NCBI RefSeq assembly: GCF_002799155.1
Contig: NZ_NERD01000002.1
Coordinates: forward strand, 3,658,001-3,722,000
Source of the DNA: Stenotrophomonas maltophilia
Lineage (GTDB): Bacteria > Pseudomonadota > Gammaproteobacteria > Xanthomonadales > Xanthomonadaceae
DNA: 64,000 bases
Direction of reading: 5' to 3'
Of the stretch, positions 24,903-35,000 are shown piece by piece. Made by a program: the position numbers and the translations under genes. The notes beneath the pieces are model-generated. The model was not told the DNA's origin. It ran no database searches and saw only the letters and a program-made list of their open reading frames with translations. Each line of letters opens with the position of its first letter. The first letter of the stretch is position 1.

Positions 24903-26687
24903 ATGCCGATGACTGCACGCACCGCTCCGCGCTGGCCCGTACGCTACCTGCTCTTCATCGGCGGCCTGGGTGGCCTGCTGTACGGCATCGACATCGGCAT
25001 CATCGCCGGCGCCCTGCCCTACCTGGAGGCAACGGCCAGCCACGCGTGGCAGCTCAGCAGCCAGCAGCTCGGCTTCGTCGTCGCGGCAGTGCTGCTGGGC
25101 AGCGTGTTGTCTTCGCTGTTCGCCGGCATGGTTGCCGACCTGATCGGCCGCCGCGGCGCGATGCTGCTGGCCGGCCTGCTGTTCACCGCCTCGATTCCGA
25201 TCATGGCACTGGCCTCCGGCTACACGCCGCTGCTGCTGGGACGCTTGCTGCAGGGCATCAGTGGCGGCCTGATCGGCGTGGTGATTCCGCTGTACCTGGC
25301 TGAAGTGCTCAGCCCCGAACGACGTGGGCGCGGCGCGGCGATGTTCCAGCTGCTGCTGACCGTTGGCCTGGTGCTGGCAGCGCTGATCGGCCTGTACCAC
25401 GCCCACGCCGTGGATGCCGCCGCCGAAGCCGTGCGTTCGCTGCCGGTCGCGCAGCAGGCGCAGGAACTGTTCACGGTGAAGGACCACGCCTGGCGCACCA
25501 TCTTCTGGACCTGCCTGGCGCCGGGCCTGCTGTTCTGCGCCGGCATCTTCTGGCTGTCCGAATCACCACGCTGGCTGGTGCGCCGCGGTCGCATCGATGA
25601 AGCCCGCCGCAGCCTCCAGCGCGTCCTGCCCGCCGCAGAGGTCGAGCCCACGCTGGCCCAGATCCAGGCGCCGGAATCGAGCAGCAGCGACGGCAAGCGC
25701 GATCCGCTGCTCAGCCGCCGCTACGTGGTGCCGTTCCTGCTGGCCTGCGTGGTGCTGGCCTGCACCCAGGCCACCGGCATCAACTCGGTGCTGGCCTACG
25801 CGGTGAACATCCTCAACCAGGCCGGCCTGTCCGGTTCAGTGGCCAACGGCGCCGACGTGGCGATCAAGCTGCTCAATGCGGTGATGACCGTGGTCGCGTT
25901 GCTGCTGGTCGACCGCAAGGGCCGCAAGTTCCTGCTGATGCTCGGCAGCGGCGGCATCTGCGTGGCCCTGCTGGCCGCCGCCGCCCTGTTCTTCCAGGCC
26001 GAGCGCGGCCGTACCGACGTGCAGCCGCAGCTGCAGGCGGCGGTCAACGGCGATGGCCTGCAGCTGGTGCTGGATGAAGCCCAATGGCAGCGCCTCGGTG
26101 CTGGCATCGACAGCGAGGGCCGGCCGCTGCAGCTGACCGTATCGTATGCCTATGGGGACTTCACCAACGTACGCGCCCTGCGCAGCGACAACCTGACCGA
26201 CCGCGAGCTGCGCATCGAGCGTGCCGGCACCGTGCAGCCAGACAGCGTGATCGGTGCGTTCTTCCGCACGCTGCGTCTGAACCCGTTCGCCGACCCCGCC
26301 AGTGCCACGCAGGCTCCGTTGCGCATCGAGCAGGCCCGCATCGGCCCGGTGCCGCCGCCGGCCCATGGCTGGGCGGTGGCCACCTGCATCCTGGTGTTCG
26401 TCGCGTTCTTCGCGGTCGGCCCCGGCGTCTGCGTGTGGCTGGCACTGTCGGAGCTGATGCCCAACCGCATCCGCTCCAACGGCATGAGCATCGCGCTGCT
26501 GATCAACCAGTTCGTGTCGACCACCATCGCCGCCATCTTCCTGCCCACGGTGGGCCACTACGGCTACGCCAGCATGTTCGTGTTCTGGGCGGCCTGCACC
26601 TTCGTGTTCTTCCTGGTGGCTGCGTTCTGGCTGCCGGAGACCAAGGGCAAGTCGCTGGAAGAAATCGAGGCCCGGTTCGCCCGGTAA
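24903..26687 (+). CDS. Sugar porter (MFS), probable GalNAc importer
   Basis: 594 residues, twelve predicted membrane helices. Sugar-porter signatures are present: GGLLYGIDIGIIAGALPYL in helix 1, DLIGRRGAM, GRLLQGISGGLIGVVIPLYLAE, SESPRWLVRRGR, QATGINSVLAYA and the C-terminal PETKGKSLEEIE. An unusual hydrophilic insertion of about 125 residues (QAERGRTDVQPQ to PVPPPAHGW) lies between helices 9 and 10 and should face the periplasm. It is the last gene of the aga operon and supplies unphosphorylated GalNAc to AgaK. The substrate is inferred from context. The ATG at 24903 has only a weak ribosome site; ATG 24909 is possible. Confidence 0.88.
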   Translation: MPMTARTAPRWPVRYLLFIGGLGGLLYGIDIGIIAGALPYLEATASHAWQLSSQQLGFVVAAVLLGSVLSSLFAGMVADLIGRRGAMLLAGLLFTASIPIMALASGYTPLLLGRLLQGISGGLIGVVIPLYLAEVLSPERRGRGAAMFQLLLTVGLVLAALIGLYHAHAVDAAAEAVRSLPVAQQAQELFTVKDHAWRTIFWTCLAPGLLFCAGIFWLSESPRWLVRRGRIDEARRSLQRVLPAAEVEPTLAQIQAPESSSSDGKRDPLLSRRYVVPFLLACVVLACTQATGINSVLAYAVNILNQAGLSGSVANGADVAIKLLNAVMTVVALLLVDRKGRKFLLMLGSGGICVALLAAAALFFQAERGRTDVQPQLQAAVNGDGLQLVLDEAQWQRLGAGIDSEGRPLQLTVSYAYGDFTNVRALRSDNLTDRELRIERAGTVQPDSVIGAFFRTLRLNPFADPASATQAPLRIEQARIGPVPPPAHGWAVATCILVFVAFFAVGPGVCVWLALSELMPNRIRSNGMSIALLINQFVSTTIAAIFLPTVGHYGYASMFVFWAACTFVFFLVAAFWLPETKGKSLEEIEARFAR

Positions 26688-26739
26688 TCGTCGACCTGGG
26701 TCGACCTCCGCGCGCAGCGCGGGGTCGCAGGCGCGCCGG

Positions 26740-27210
26740 TCATTCGCCGGTGATGTGCCTGGCCAGATCCCGCGCCTCGGCAACGCTGGACAGCCCGCTC
26801 AACATCATCGATTCGCCGAACGGCCCCTGCACCGTCGCCACCATCAACACGCGGCCGTCCACGCTGAGCGCCGCGCGCTGGCCCACCAGGGCTGCCGTGC
26901 CATCATGGATGCGCTGGTGCGCTTCGGGTCGATAGCGGATCTGCAGGCCAGGTTGCTTGGCCTCATCCAGCACGTAGCGCACGTCGGCAATGTCGGTGCT
27001 GCCGGCAATCGGCGGCTCGCGCAAGGCCAGGGTTTCGCCTTGCCATTGCGCCGGCTTGCCTTTGCCGGAGGCGTCCACCGCGCTCAGGCGCACATCCACG
27101 CCAGGGCGCGGCACGTGATCCTTCCCTGCCAAGCCACCGGGCGTGGCGCCCGGCACGCATCCGGCCAGCACCAGTGCCGCCCCCAGCAGAAGCGGAAGCG
27201 CAACCCTCAC
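26740..27210 (-). CDS. Lipoprotein with a SecDF P1-head-like domain
   Basis: 156 residues from a GTG that overlaps the stop of the upstream hdeD-like gene (GTGA), so the two are translationally coupled. The N-terminus is a lipoprotein signal (LLLGAALVLAGC). The remainder (IADVRYVLDEAKQPGLQIRY through EARDLARHITGE) follows the layout of the periplasmic head subdomain of SecD: variable strand, then VGQRAALSVDGRVLMVATVQGP, then a 'SVAEARDLA' helix. There is no membrane-channel domain, so it is not SecD itself. Function unknown. Confidence 0.65.
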   Translation of the reverse strand: MRVALPLLLGAALVLAGCVPGATPGGLAGKDHVPRPGVDVRLSAVDASGKGKPAQWQGETLALREPPIAGSTDIADVRYVLDEAKQPGLQIRYRPEAHQRIHDGTAALVGQRAALSVDGRVLMVATVQGPFGESMMLSGLSSVAEARDLARHITGE

Positions 27211-27758
27211 CGCAGCTTCCGCAGCTTGAATGCCACCAACACCTGCAGCAGCCCGTACAGCAGGCTGCCGATGCCGATCCACAGCGTGGTCACCGCTACA
27301 CCGGCATACGGGTTGGCCGCAAACAGCAGGCCCAGCACCACCGCCAGCACGCCGCTGAGGATCAGCAGCCACTCGCCTTGGATCTGCTTGCGCACGCGGA
27401 TCGCGAACACGATGCGATAGATGCCGGCCACCAGCAGCCACGCCGCCAGGAACAGCACCAGCACGCTGGCGGTGGCCAGCGGATTGATCACCGCCAGGAT
27501 GCCGAAACCCAGCGAAGCAATGGCATAGAGCGCGAGCCAGCCGCGCGAAGCGCCGCTGCCGCCACTGATCAGGGCGAACAGGCTGATGACGCCCTCGACG
27601 ATGGCCATCACGCCCAGTGTCCAGGCCAGTGCCATGGCCGCCGACAACGGCCAGCCGATGGCGATGATGCCGAAGCCCAGAGCGACCAGGCCATACAGCA
27701 GGAGGATCCACCAGCTACGGCCAACCGCCGACAACAGGGGAGACAAGGGGGAATTCAT
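27207..27758 (-). CDS. HdeD-family (DUF308) membrane protein
   Basis: 183 residues, six predicted helices with the repeating W-hydrophobic-G pattern of HdeD/DUF308 proteins (SWWILLLYGLVALGFGIIAI, then two similar units). E. coli HdeD is linked to acid resistance at high cell density; that role is not shown here. The ATG at 27758 has a good AAGGAG site; the upstream GTG is less likely. It is followed by the coupled lipoprotein gene. Confidence 0.85.
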   Translation of the reverse strand: MNSPLSPLLSAVGRSWWILLLYGLVALGFGIIAIGWPLSAAMALAWTLGVMAIVEGVISLFALISGGSGASRGWLALYAIASLGFGILAVINPLATASVLVLFLAAWLLVAGIYRIVFAIRVRKQIQGEWLLILSGVLAVVLGLLFAANPYAGVAVTTLWIGIGSLLYGLLQVLVAFKLRKLR

Positions 27759-27893
27759 GGCCACTCCTTCGATCCGGAATCGGGTTCATCGTAGCCCGTT
27801 GTGATGAAGAGGGGGGATCACGGTGATTCTGGATGGGTTCGTCTTGGATCGACGCCCCAATGGACATGGGCGTCAAGCTCCGTGACCGTTAGA

Positions 27894-28658
27894 TCAAAGC
27901 CTGCTTCGACCCTCATTTGGACTCCGCAACCACCCGGCCGACGCCTCTGCTTCGCTGATACCCTCCTGGGCGGCGAACGCGGCAGCATTCATGTTGATCC
28001 ACTTCACCTCGTCCGGGTGCAGCTGCCGATTGAACCGATCCCCGGTCACGGCAATGTTGGCGCCCGTGCTTCCACCCAGAGCCCCGCCCACCATCGCGCT
28101 GCCAACTTCCATCAGCGACTGGTAGTCCTCCCAGCTCAGGTTGCCCTTGTTGCTCTCGAGGAATTCCGAGATCGCGATCTTGGCCTTCTCCGCACCAGCA
28201 GCACTCACCAAGCCGTTCAGCGCATCCGCACCACCCAATGCGGCCATCGCTGCACCTGCCATGCCGTGCAGTAGTGCGCGGCCGTTGCCGCCGTCGGCCC
28301 AGAACGCCTTGCCTTCTTCGGTGTCCGCCTTCTGGCTCAGGTAGCCGCCCAGGTCGCCCACGCCCTTGAACAGCAGCTGCCCACCCAGCTGCATCACCTC
28401 GGCACGCTCCTGCATCTTGCGCAGGTCAACGGCCGACAGTGCGCTGTCGGTATCAAAGCCGGTCGCGGTCCGATCAAGACCTGCCAAAGCGCTCTCATTG
28501 CCATCGCGCACCACCACGGTGCCGGCGGCGATGTCCGAACGCGTGGTGCTGCTGTCGTTCTTCTTGGTACCGCCCAGCAGGCTCACTCCTGCGCCGGCCA
28601 TGCTGCCCAGCGGGTTGCTGATGCCGCCACCGCTAGAGAGTTGAGAACCAGCGATCAA
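27894..28658 (-). pseudogene. Orphan duplicate of the TpsA pre-toxin segment
   Basis: Encodes about 235 residues almost identical to the region just before the variable tip of the large TpsA exoprotein (from GGGISNPLGS through AAQEGISEAEA), then an unrelated 15-residue tail (SAGWLRSPNEGRSRL) and a stop. It has no signal, no TPS domain and no recognisable toxin tip, and the only start is a TTG. This looks like an orphan CdiA-CT-type module left after duplication and loss of its toxin end. It lies just past the immunity candidate, where such modules accumulate. Expression is doubtful. Confidence 0.8.
27943..28634 (-). repeat. 692-bp direct repeat, distal copy
   Basis: Matches 29990-30681 at a constant offset of 2047 bp with only about a dozen mismatches seen by eye, most of them at the right-hand end. 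It forms nearly the whole orphan pre-toxin fragment. Confidence 0.92.
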
Positions 28659-28735
28659 TGGAGGCTTGTCAGCGAGGTTCCCTTCGTCTTCAGCCCCGCC
28701 CTGAGCCTGATCCGCTCATTGCAAAAGATCCATTC

Positions 28736-29077
28736 CTATTCATCCATCATTCTTTTCATTTCCAATCTAAAAATTTCTTCCGCCGCCGAATCCCCCTCAT
28801 TGTAGAGATCCCAAAAGCCAGCGGTCTGCCAGGACTTCGGCGCTATGGAAACAGCCCCACTCGGATCGAAACTGATTACCCAAGCGACCGAGAGCGCACT
28901 GTCGGACACACTAAAATCTCCAATTGGAAATAGTGCAACCGACTCTTGCGCGTCGGACCACAATACCAATCTAACTTCACCAGATGGAGAAATCATGAGT
29001 GCAAGGACCGTTAGCTCAGTATCTTCGTACAACCAACCGCGCGCGCTTTCAGCGCCTGGCTTGACCACAACTTTCAC
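28736..29077 (-). CDS. Candidate immunity protein of the TpsA/CdiA-type toxin
   Basis: 113 residues, soluble and acidic, with no recognised family. The GTG start overlaps the TpsA stop (GTGA), with a GGAAGGGTGGA ribosome site, so expression is coupled to the toxin gene. The coding DNA is more AT-rich than surrounding genes, like the last few hundred bases of tpsA, which suggests toxin tip and immunity were acquired together. Location directly behind the C-terminal toxin segment is the diagnostic position of CdiI-type immunity proteins. Biochemical function is inferred only from position. Confidence 0.7.
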   Translation of the reverse strand: MKVVVKPGAESARGWLYEDTELTVLALMISPSGEVRLVLWSDAQESVALFPIGDFSVSDSALSVAWVISFDPSGAVSIAPKSWQTAGFWDLYNEGDSAAEEIFRLEMKRMMDE

Positions 29078-32000
29078 TCCACCCTTCCTTTGACCTTGAA
29101 ATCGATATTGAAATTGAGCTTTCCGGTAACTTTATTCATGTAGTAGTGGATTTGAGATCTTTGACCACTCGGCAGAACTATGGTTTGGGTAGTAAATTTC
29201 CCCCAGTCCTCAATTCTAGACCCATCCGAGGTGAGCTCCTTGACGACGGCCGGATTGGTGAGCTTCCCGCCTGAGATTGGAATTTCTCGCGAAGACCTTA
29301 CGGCCTCCTTGGTTAGCGCGTTGCCTCCTCGCGTGAGAATTCCAGCTTCTTCATAAGCCAGTTGGGTTGAGAGCCTCAGAGCATCTGCCGGGCGGCCCGC
29401 AGCGCCCGCCCGAATAGCACTTTCGCCAACTTCTATTGCGTCGACACCAGCATTCTGCACCGACTTCAGGATCTCCTCAGACCGAAGCACACCTTGCTTG
29501 GTCGCAGTGCCGGCGATCTCCGCACCCACTTCACCAACGAGCTTCGCTCCAGGCAACCGCACCGGGATCAGGAACGTCGCTGCGCCGATGGCAGCACCGT
29601 TGCCGTCCCCTTTGGCCACGCTGGCGATCACGCCGCCTGCAGCGCCCACATCGCCACTGAAGGTCTCCAGCATCATCTGACCGTCACGGCCGCGGCCCAT
29701 CGTGGCGCGCAGGCCGTTCAGATCAAAGAAGCTGTAGTTCAAATCATCCTTGGAGATACCCGAGGCAAGCAGCGAGTTGAAGACGTGCCGGTACAGCGCG
29801 TCGTCTTTGAGCAGCTCTTTCCCATAGAGATTGAAGTTGTTGTACTCAGCCTCCGTCGCAGTGAATCCGTACGTCCCACCCATCTTGCTCAGGAACGCGG
29901 TTGCTTCGAGATCAACGTTCTCGTTGCCCACCAATCGGTTGACCTTTGCATCAACACGCGCAGCACCCTCCGTGGTCAGCCTGCGTACCGCCTCTGCTTC
30001 GCTGATACCCTCCTGGGCGGCGAACGCGGCAGCATTCATGTTGATCCACTTCACCTCGTCCGGGTGCAGCTGCCGATTGAACCGATCCCCGGTCACGGCA
30101 ATGTTGGCGCCCGTGCTTCCACCCAGAGCCCCGCCCACCATCGCGCTGCCAACTTCCATCAGCGACTGGTAGTCCTCCCAGCTCAGGTTGCCCTTGTTGC
30201 TCTCGAGGAATTCCGAGATCGCGATCTTGGCCTTCTCCGCACCAGCAGCACTCACCGCGCCGTTCAGCGCATCCGCACCACCCAATGCGGCCATCGCTGC
30301 ACCTGCCATGCCGTGCAGTAGTGCGCGGCCGTTGCCGCCGTCGGCCCAGAACGCCTTGCCTTCTTCGGTGTCCGCCTTCTGGCTCAGGTAGCCGCCCAGG
30401 TCGCCCACGCCCTTGAACAGCAGCTGCCCACCCAGCTGCATCACCTCGGCACGCTCCTGCATCTTGCGCAGGTCAACGGCCGACAGTGCGCTGTCGGTAT
30501 CAAAGCCGGTCGCGGTCCGATCAAGACCTGCCAAAGCGCTCTCATTGCCATCGCGCACCACCACGGTGCCGGCGGCGATGTCCGAGCGCGTGGTGCTGCT
30601 GTCGTTCTTCTTGGTGCCGCCCAGCAGGCTCAGCCCCGCGCCGGCCGCGCTCCCCAGCGGGTTGCTGATGCCACCACCGCTGCTCATCCCGGTGCCGATG
30701 CCACCGCCACTGGTCTTGGCGCGGGATTCGTTCTCGATGTCGACAACGGTGAGGCTGCCGGTATCCAGGCGGTTCTTCGAGGCATCGGCAGTACTGCCGA
30801 TCACACCACCTTCCAAGTGGGTGTTGCCGCCTACGGTGATGTCGAAGCCACCGCTGCCAGCAACGATGCCACTCTGTTCCTGCACGCTGCGTAGGTGGCT
30901 CTCGACCTTCTGCTGGCCGATGTTGACGCTGCCGCCGCTGCCGTACACGAAGGTGCCGCCGGCCTGGGTCTGCTTGCTGGCGTAGTCGTCGGTGTCCTGC
31001 TCGCTGATGATGGACAGGTTGCCGCCAATGCTGGCCACCACCTTGTCGCCGCTCAGCTGGGCACCCTGCAGCGTGGTGTCCTTGCCACTGATGACGGTCA
31101 GGTTGCGGTCGGCGTCCACCACGGTTTCAACATGCGTGGTGCCGTTGCCGCTGCCCTTGCCCTTGGCGGTGCTGGCCGACACGTACCAACCGGTCTGCGC
31201 GCCGATGCTGAAGCCGATCTCACCGCTGCCGCTCTTGTTCTTCGATGACTGCGTGTGGTCTTCCGCTTCGCTGCGCAGGGTGATGTTGTCCCGCGCGGCC
31301 AGCGCCACGTTGTCACCCTTTACCTGGCTGCCGATGATGTTCAGGTCACCGGCGGTGGCGACGATGCTGACGTCGCCCTGGCTGCGGATGGTGCTGCCCA
31401 CCGCCGACTGATCGTGGCTGGTCTGGCTGGCACTGGAACTGGAGGCGCCGATGCCGATGCGCAGGCTCACGCCGTCGGTGGCACCAGAAGCGCCCTGCTG
31501 CATGGCGCCGCCCACGCCAGCGGCGGCATTGGCCGCCTGCACCGCGTACAGCGCCTTCAGGCGATCATCCTGCGCATTGCCGGCAGCCTTGGCCGCACCG
31601 TAGGCGGCCAGGGCCGCATCCACCACCCCACCGGTCAGGCCGACGTTGATGCCGGCACTCTTCTGCTTGGTGCTCTGGTGTACGTCAGTGGTGCCCTGCG
31701 CTGCGTCGATCACCACCTGCCCGCCCACCAGCTGCGTACCGGTCTTCGACAGCACGTCCGAGCCAGTGATGTGCAGGGTGTTGCCCGCGCTCAGGCTGAC
31801 CCGGCCATCGGTAGAGCCGATCAGGCTGCCCTGCGGCGCGCTCTGCTCGAACTCCAGGCCCTTTTCCAGCTTGCTCTGGCCGATGGTCAGGTTGAAGCCA
31901 CCGCCGCCGAACACGCCGGAGCGCTTGACGGTCTTGTCGTGTTCTTCGCTGTGCGTGGAGGTGGCCGTGCCGATGGTGAGGTCGCGGGTGGCTGCCACCA

Positions 32001-35000
32001 CCACATCACCGGTGGCAGCCACCTGCGCTGCCTGCGCGATGACGTCGCGGCCGGCGCCGATGGTGACGGTCTCGCCGCTCAGCGTGGTGCCCACCACCAG
32101 GCTGTCCTGGGTCGCGTCGTACGTGGTGGTGGTCTTGCTCGACAGCAGGCTCTTCTTCTTGCGCGTGGTCTCCTGCTCCCAGCTGTGGTCCTCCTGCGCC
32201 GCCAGCAGATTCACGTCGCGGGTGGCCGCGATGCTGATGCCACCGTCGGTGCTGCCGACCTGCGTGGCAGTGAGGTTGGCATCGCGCCCGGCCACCAGCG
32301 CAATGTCACCGCCGGCCTGCAGCGAAGTGCCGTGCACGGTCTCGTCCATGCTCTGCGTGGTCTGCGAGAAGCGCTTGCCACGGCTCTGCTGCTGGCTGGT
32401 GTTGGTGGTGGTTTCGGCCTGCAGGTTGAGATCGCGCCCGGCCACCACGGCCAGGCCGTCGCCGGCCTTCAGCTGCGCGGCCTGCAGGTTCACGTCCTGC
32501 CCGGCCTGCATGCCCAGCGAGCCACCGGCCTCGATGCCGCTGGCGTTGAGGGTTTCGCGCGTGTAGCGGTTGCTGCCCCAGCCGCCCTGTTCGGTGGTGG
32601 TCAGTGCGTTGAGGTTGATGTCGTTGCCGGCCGTGGCATGGACGCTGCCGCCGGCCTTGGCGGTCACTGCCGTCAGGTTCAGATCTCGGCCGGCATCCAG
32701 CGACAGGCTGCCGCCCACATCCAGCGTGGTGCGGCGCAGGCTGCCATCACCCTGCATCTGCGTGGTGAGGTTGAGGTCGCGGCCGGCCTCCAGCGCCGCG
32801 TTGCCGCGGGCACTGGTCTGCGAACCGACCAGTGCCAGGTCACGCCCGGCTTCCAGCGCCAGGCTGCCGCCGCTGCGGATGCTGGCCACGTCGATGCCGC
32901 TGACACTCTTCAGGTCGCGGCCGGCCACCAGGGCCACGTTGCCGCCCTGGATCAGGCCGCTGTTGTTGAGGATGTCCTCCACGGCGGTGATGCGGGCATT
33001 GCCGCCCGCGGAAATGCCACCGCGATCGTTGAGCAGGCTGCCGGTATCGATGGTCAATCGATCATCGGCGCGGATCATGCCCTGGTTGGACACATTGCCG
33101 GCCCGGATCTCCACCGACTCGCCAGCGATGGCGGCGCCCCCCAGCTGCAGGCGGTTGGCGGTGGCCTGGGACAGGTACACCACCGGCACCAGCACCTTCT
33201 GGCCGTCCACTTCCTGGGCGACCATCCACACGATGTCTTCGTTCAGCGCGGCCACCTGTTCGGCCGACAGCGCCACGCCCACGCTCAGCTGCTGGCGCGC
33301 GGCTTCGCTCACGCCGGCATCCATCATGGCGCGGTACTGGCCCATGCCATCGCCCTGGTCGGCATCCAGGTAGCGACGCCCGGTCAGGCCGGTGATCTGT
33401 TCCATCACCAGGCGCTGCTCGTAGAAGTCGTCACCCATCCGACGCAGCTGCTTGTCGGGGTCCAGGTTCAGGCGCTGGAACATGTAGTCCGAGCCGATCC
33501 ACTGCCCGAAGTTGGCGAAGCGCGGATCGGTTTCCACCAGCCAGCGCTGGTTGCCCGGATTGACCGTGTACAGGCCGCCGCTGGGCAGCGACAGGCCCGG
33601 CAGCGGGTTCTGCGGGCTGCCCACCACCTGCGGCGGCGGCACCGTGGTGACACGGCCAGGGCCCGGGGAGCCGGGATCACCGGCCGTTCCCGCACCCTGC
33701 GCCTGCGCGCTGGCAGGCCCGGTGGCCACGCCCTGCTGTGCACCCGGTGCGCCAGCATTGCCGCCGACCGTGCCGGCGCCCTGCTGCTGGCCCAGTTCGG
33801 GTGCGTAGGCGTTGTTGCCCTGCCAACCGGCAACGTCCAACGGTGTGCCACCGCTGTGCGCGGTGACCACGGCGTTGTTGACCTCGCGCGCTTCGATCTG
33901 CACCTTGCGGCCGGCGGTGATGCTGGCATTGCCGCCGGCCAGCGTGACCTGCTTGGTGACCGTGCTGGTGCCCAGCGCGCGGCTGCCGCTGTAGATCTCG
34001 AAGTCGCAGCGGCTGGGGCAAGGGCGGTAGGTGTAATCGATGGTCGACGCACGCTGGACCACCTTGTAGCCGGCCAGCGCCTCGTTGTTGACTACGCCGG
34101 CCCAGTCATTAGGGTCTTCGCTGTTGGAGGAGCCCCGGCCGTTGATCGAGAGGTTGCGACCGGCGGCGATGGCCGAGTTGCGGTTGTCGACCGAGCCGCC
34201 GGACATCTGCATGTCGCGACCGGAAATCAGCTGCGATGCCGCGCTGGCGGCGATGACGCTGGTGCCTTCCAGCACCAGGTCCTTGTGCTCGGTCCAGACC
34301 TCCAGCACCGCGCAGTCGCCCGGGCACAACTTGCCTGGCGGTGCCGGGCCGTCGATGCCATCGACCCTGAACGTTCCGCTGTCCGGATCGGCAGCGCCTT
34401 CGTTGCCGCTGTAGACCTTGTGCTGGGTGACCAGCACACGACGTTCGTTGGCCACGCCCAGTGCAGCCAGGATCAGGTCGTTCTCGGCCTGGATGCGCCC
34501 GGAACGGTTGCGGATCTGCTGGGCGTTGCCGCCGTTCCAGCCCTGCAGGCGGATGTCGCCCAGGCTGAAGAGCTCGCCGTCGAGGTTGTCGATGTAGTTG
34601 GCATACAGGTTGATGCGGCCGGTGGCCGCCATCAGCCCTTCGTTGTAATCGCGTGCGACCAGCGTGTCGCCCAGGTCGCGGCCGTTGGTGATGCGCGAGG
34701 CGCGCAGTTCCAGCGCGTTGCCCATCAGGGTGCCGGTATTGGTGATGTTGGCGGCCGTCACGTCCACCGTATCGCCGTCAACGCGACCGGCATTGCTGAA
34801 ATCGCCGGCCGTACTCAGCGCGACACGACCACTGCCATTGCCTGCCGTGGCGTTGAACTGCCCGCCAGCGGTGTTCTCGATCCGCGCCGCCGAGACTTCA
34901 AGGGTGCCCTTGCTCTCCAGGCGCCCCTGGTTGACCAGTGCGCCGGCCACGTCCAGCTTCAGCAGCCCGTTGCTCTCCAGTCGCTGGCCGTTGCCATGCA

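Noticed and set aside
27943..30681. Insertion sequence as the cause of the 692-bp duplication
   Set aside because: No transposase gene or terminal inverted repeats flank either copy; simple recombination within a CDI-type locus explains it better.
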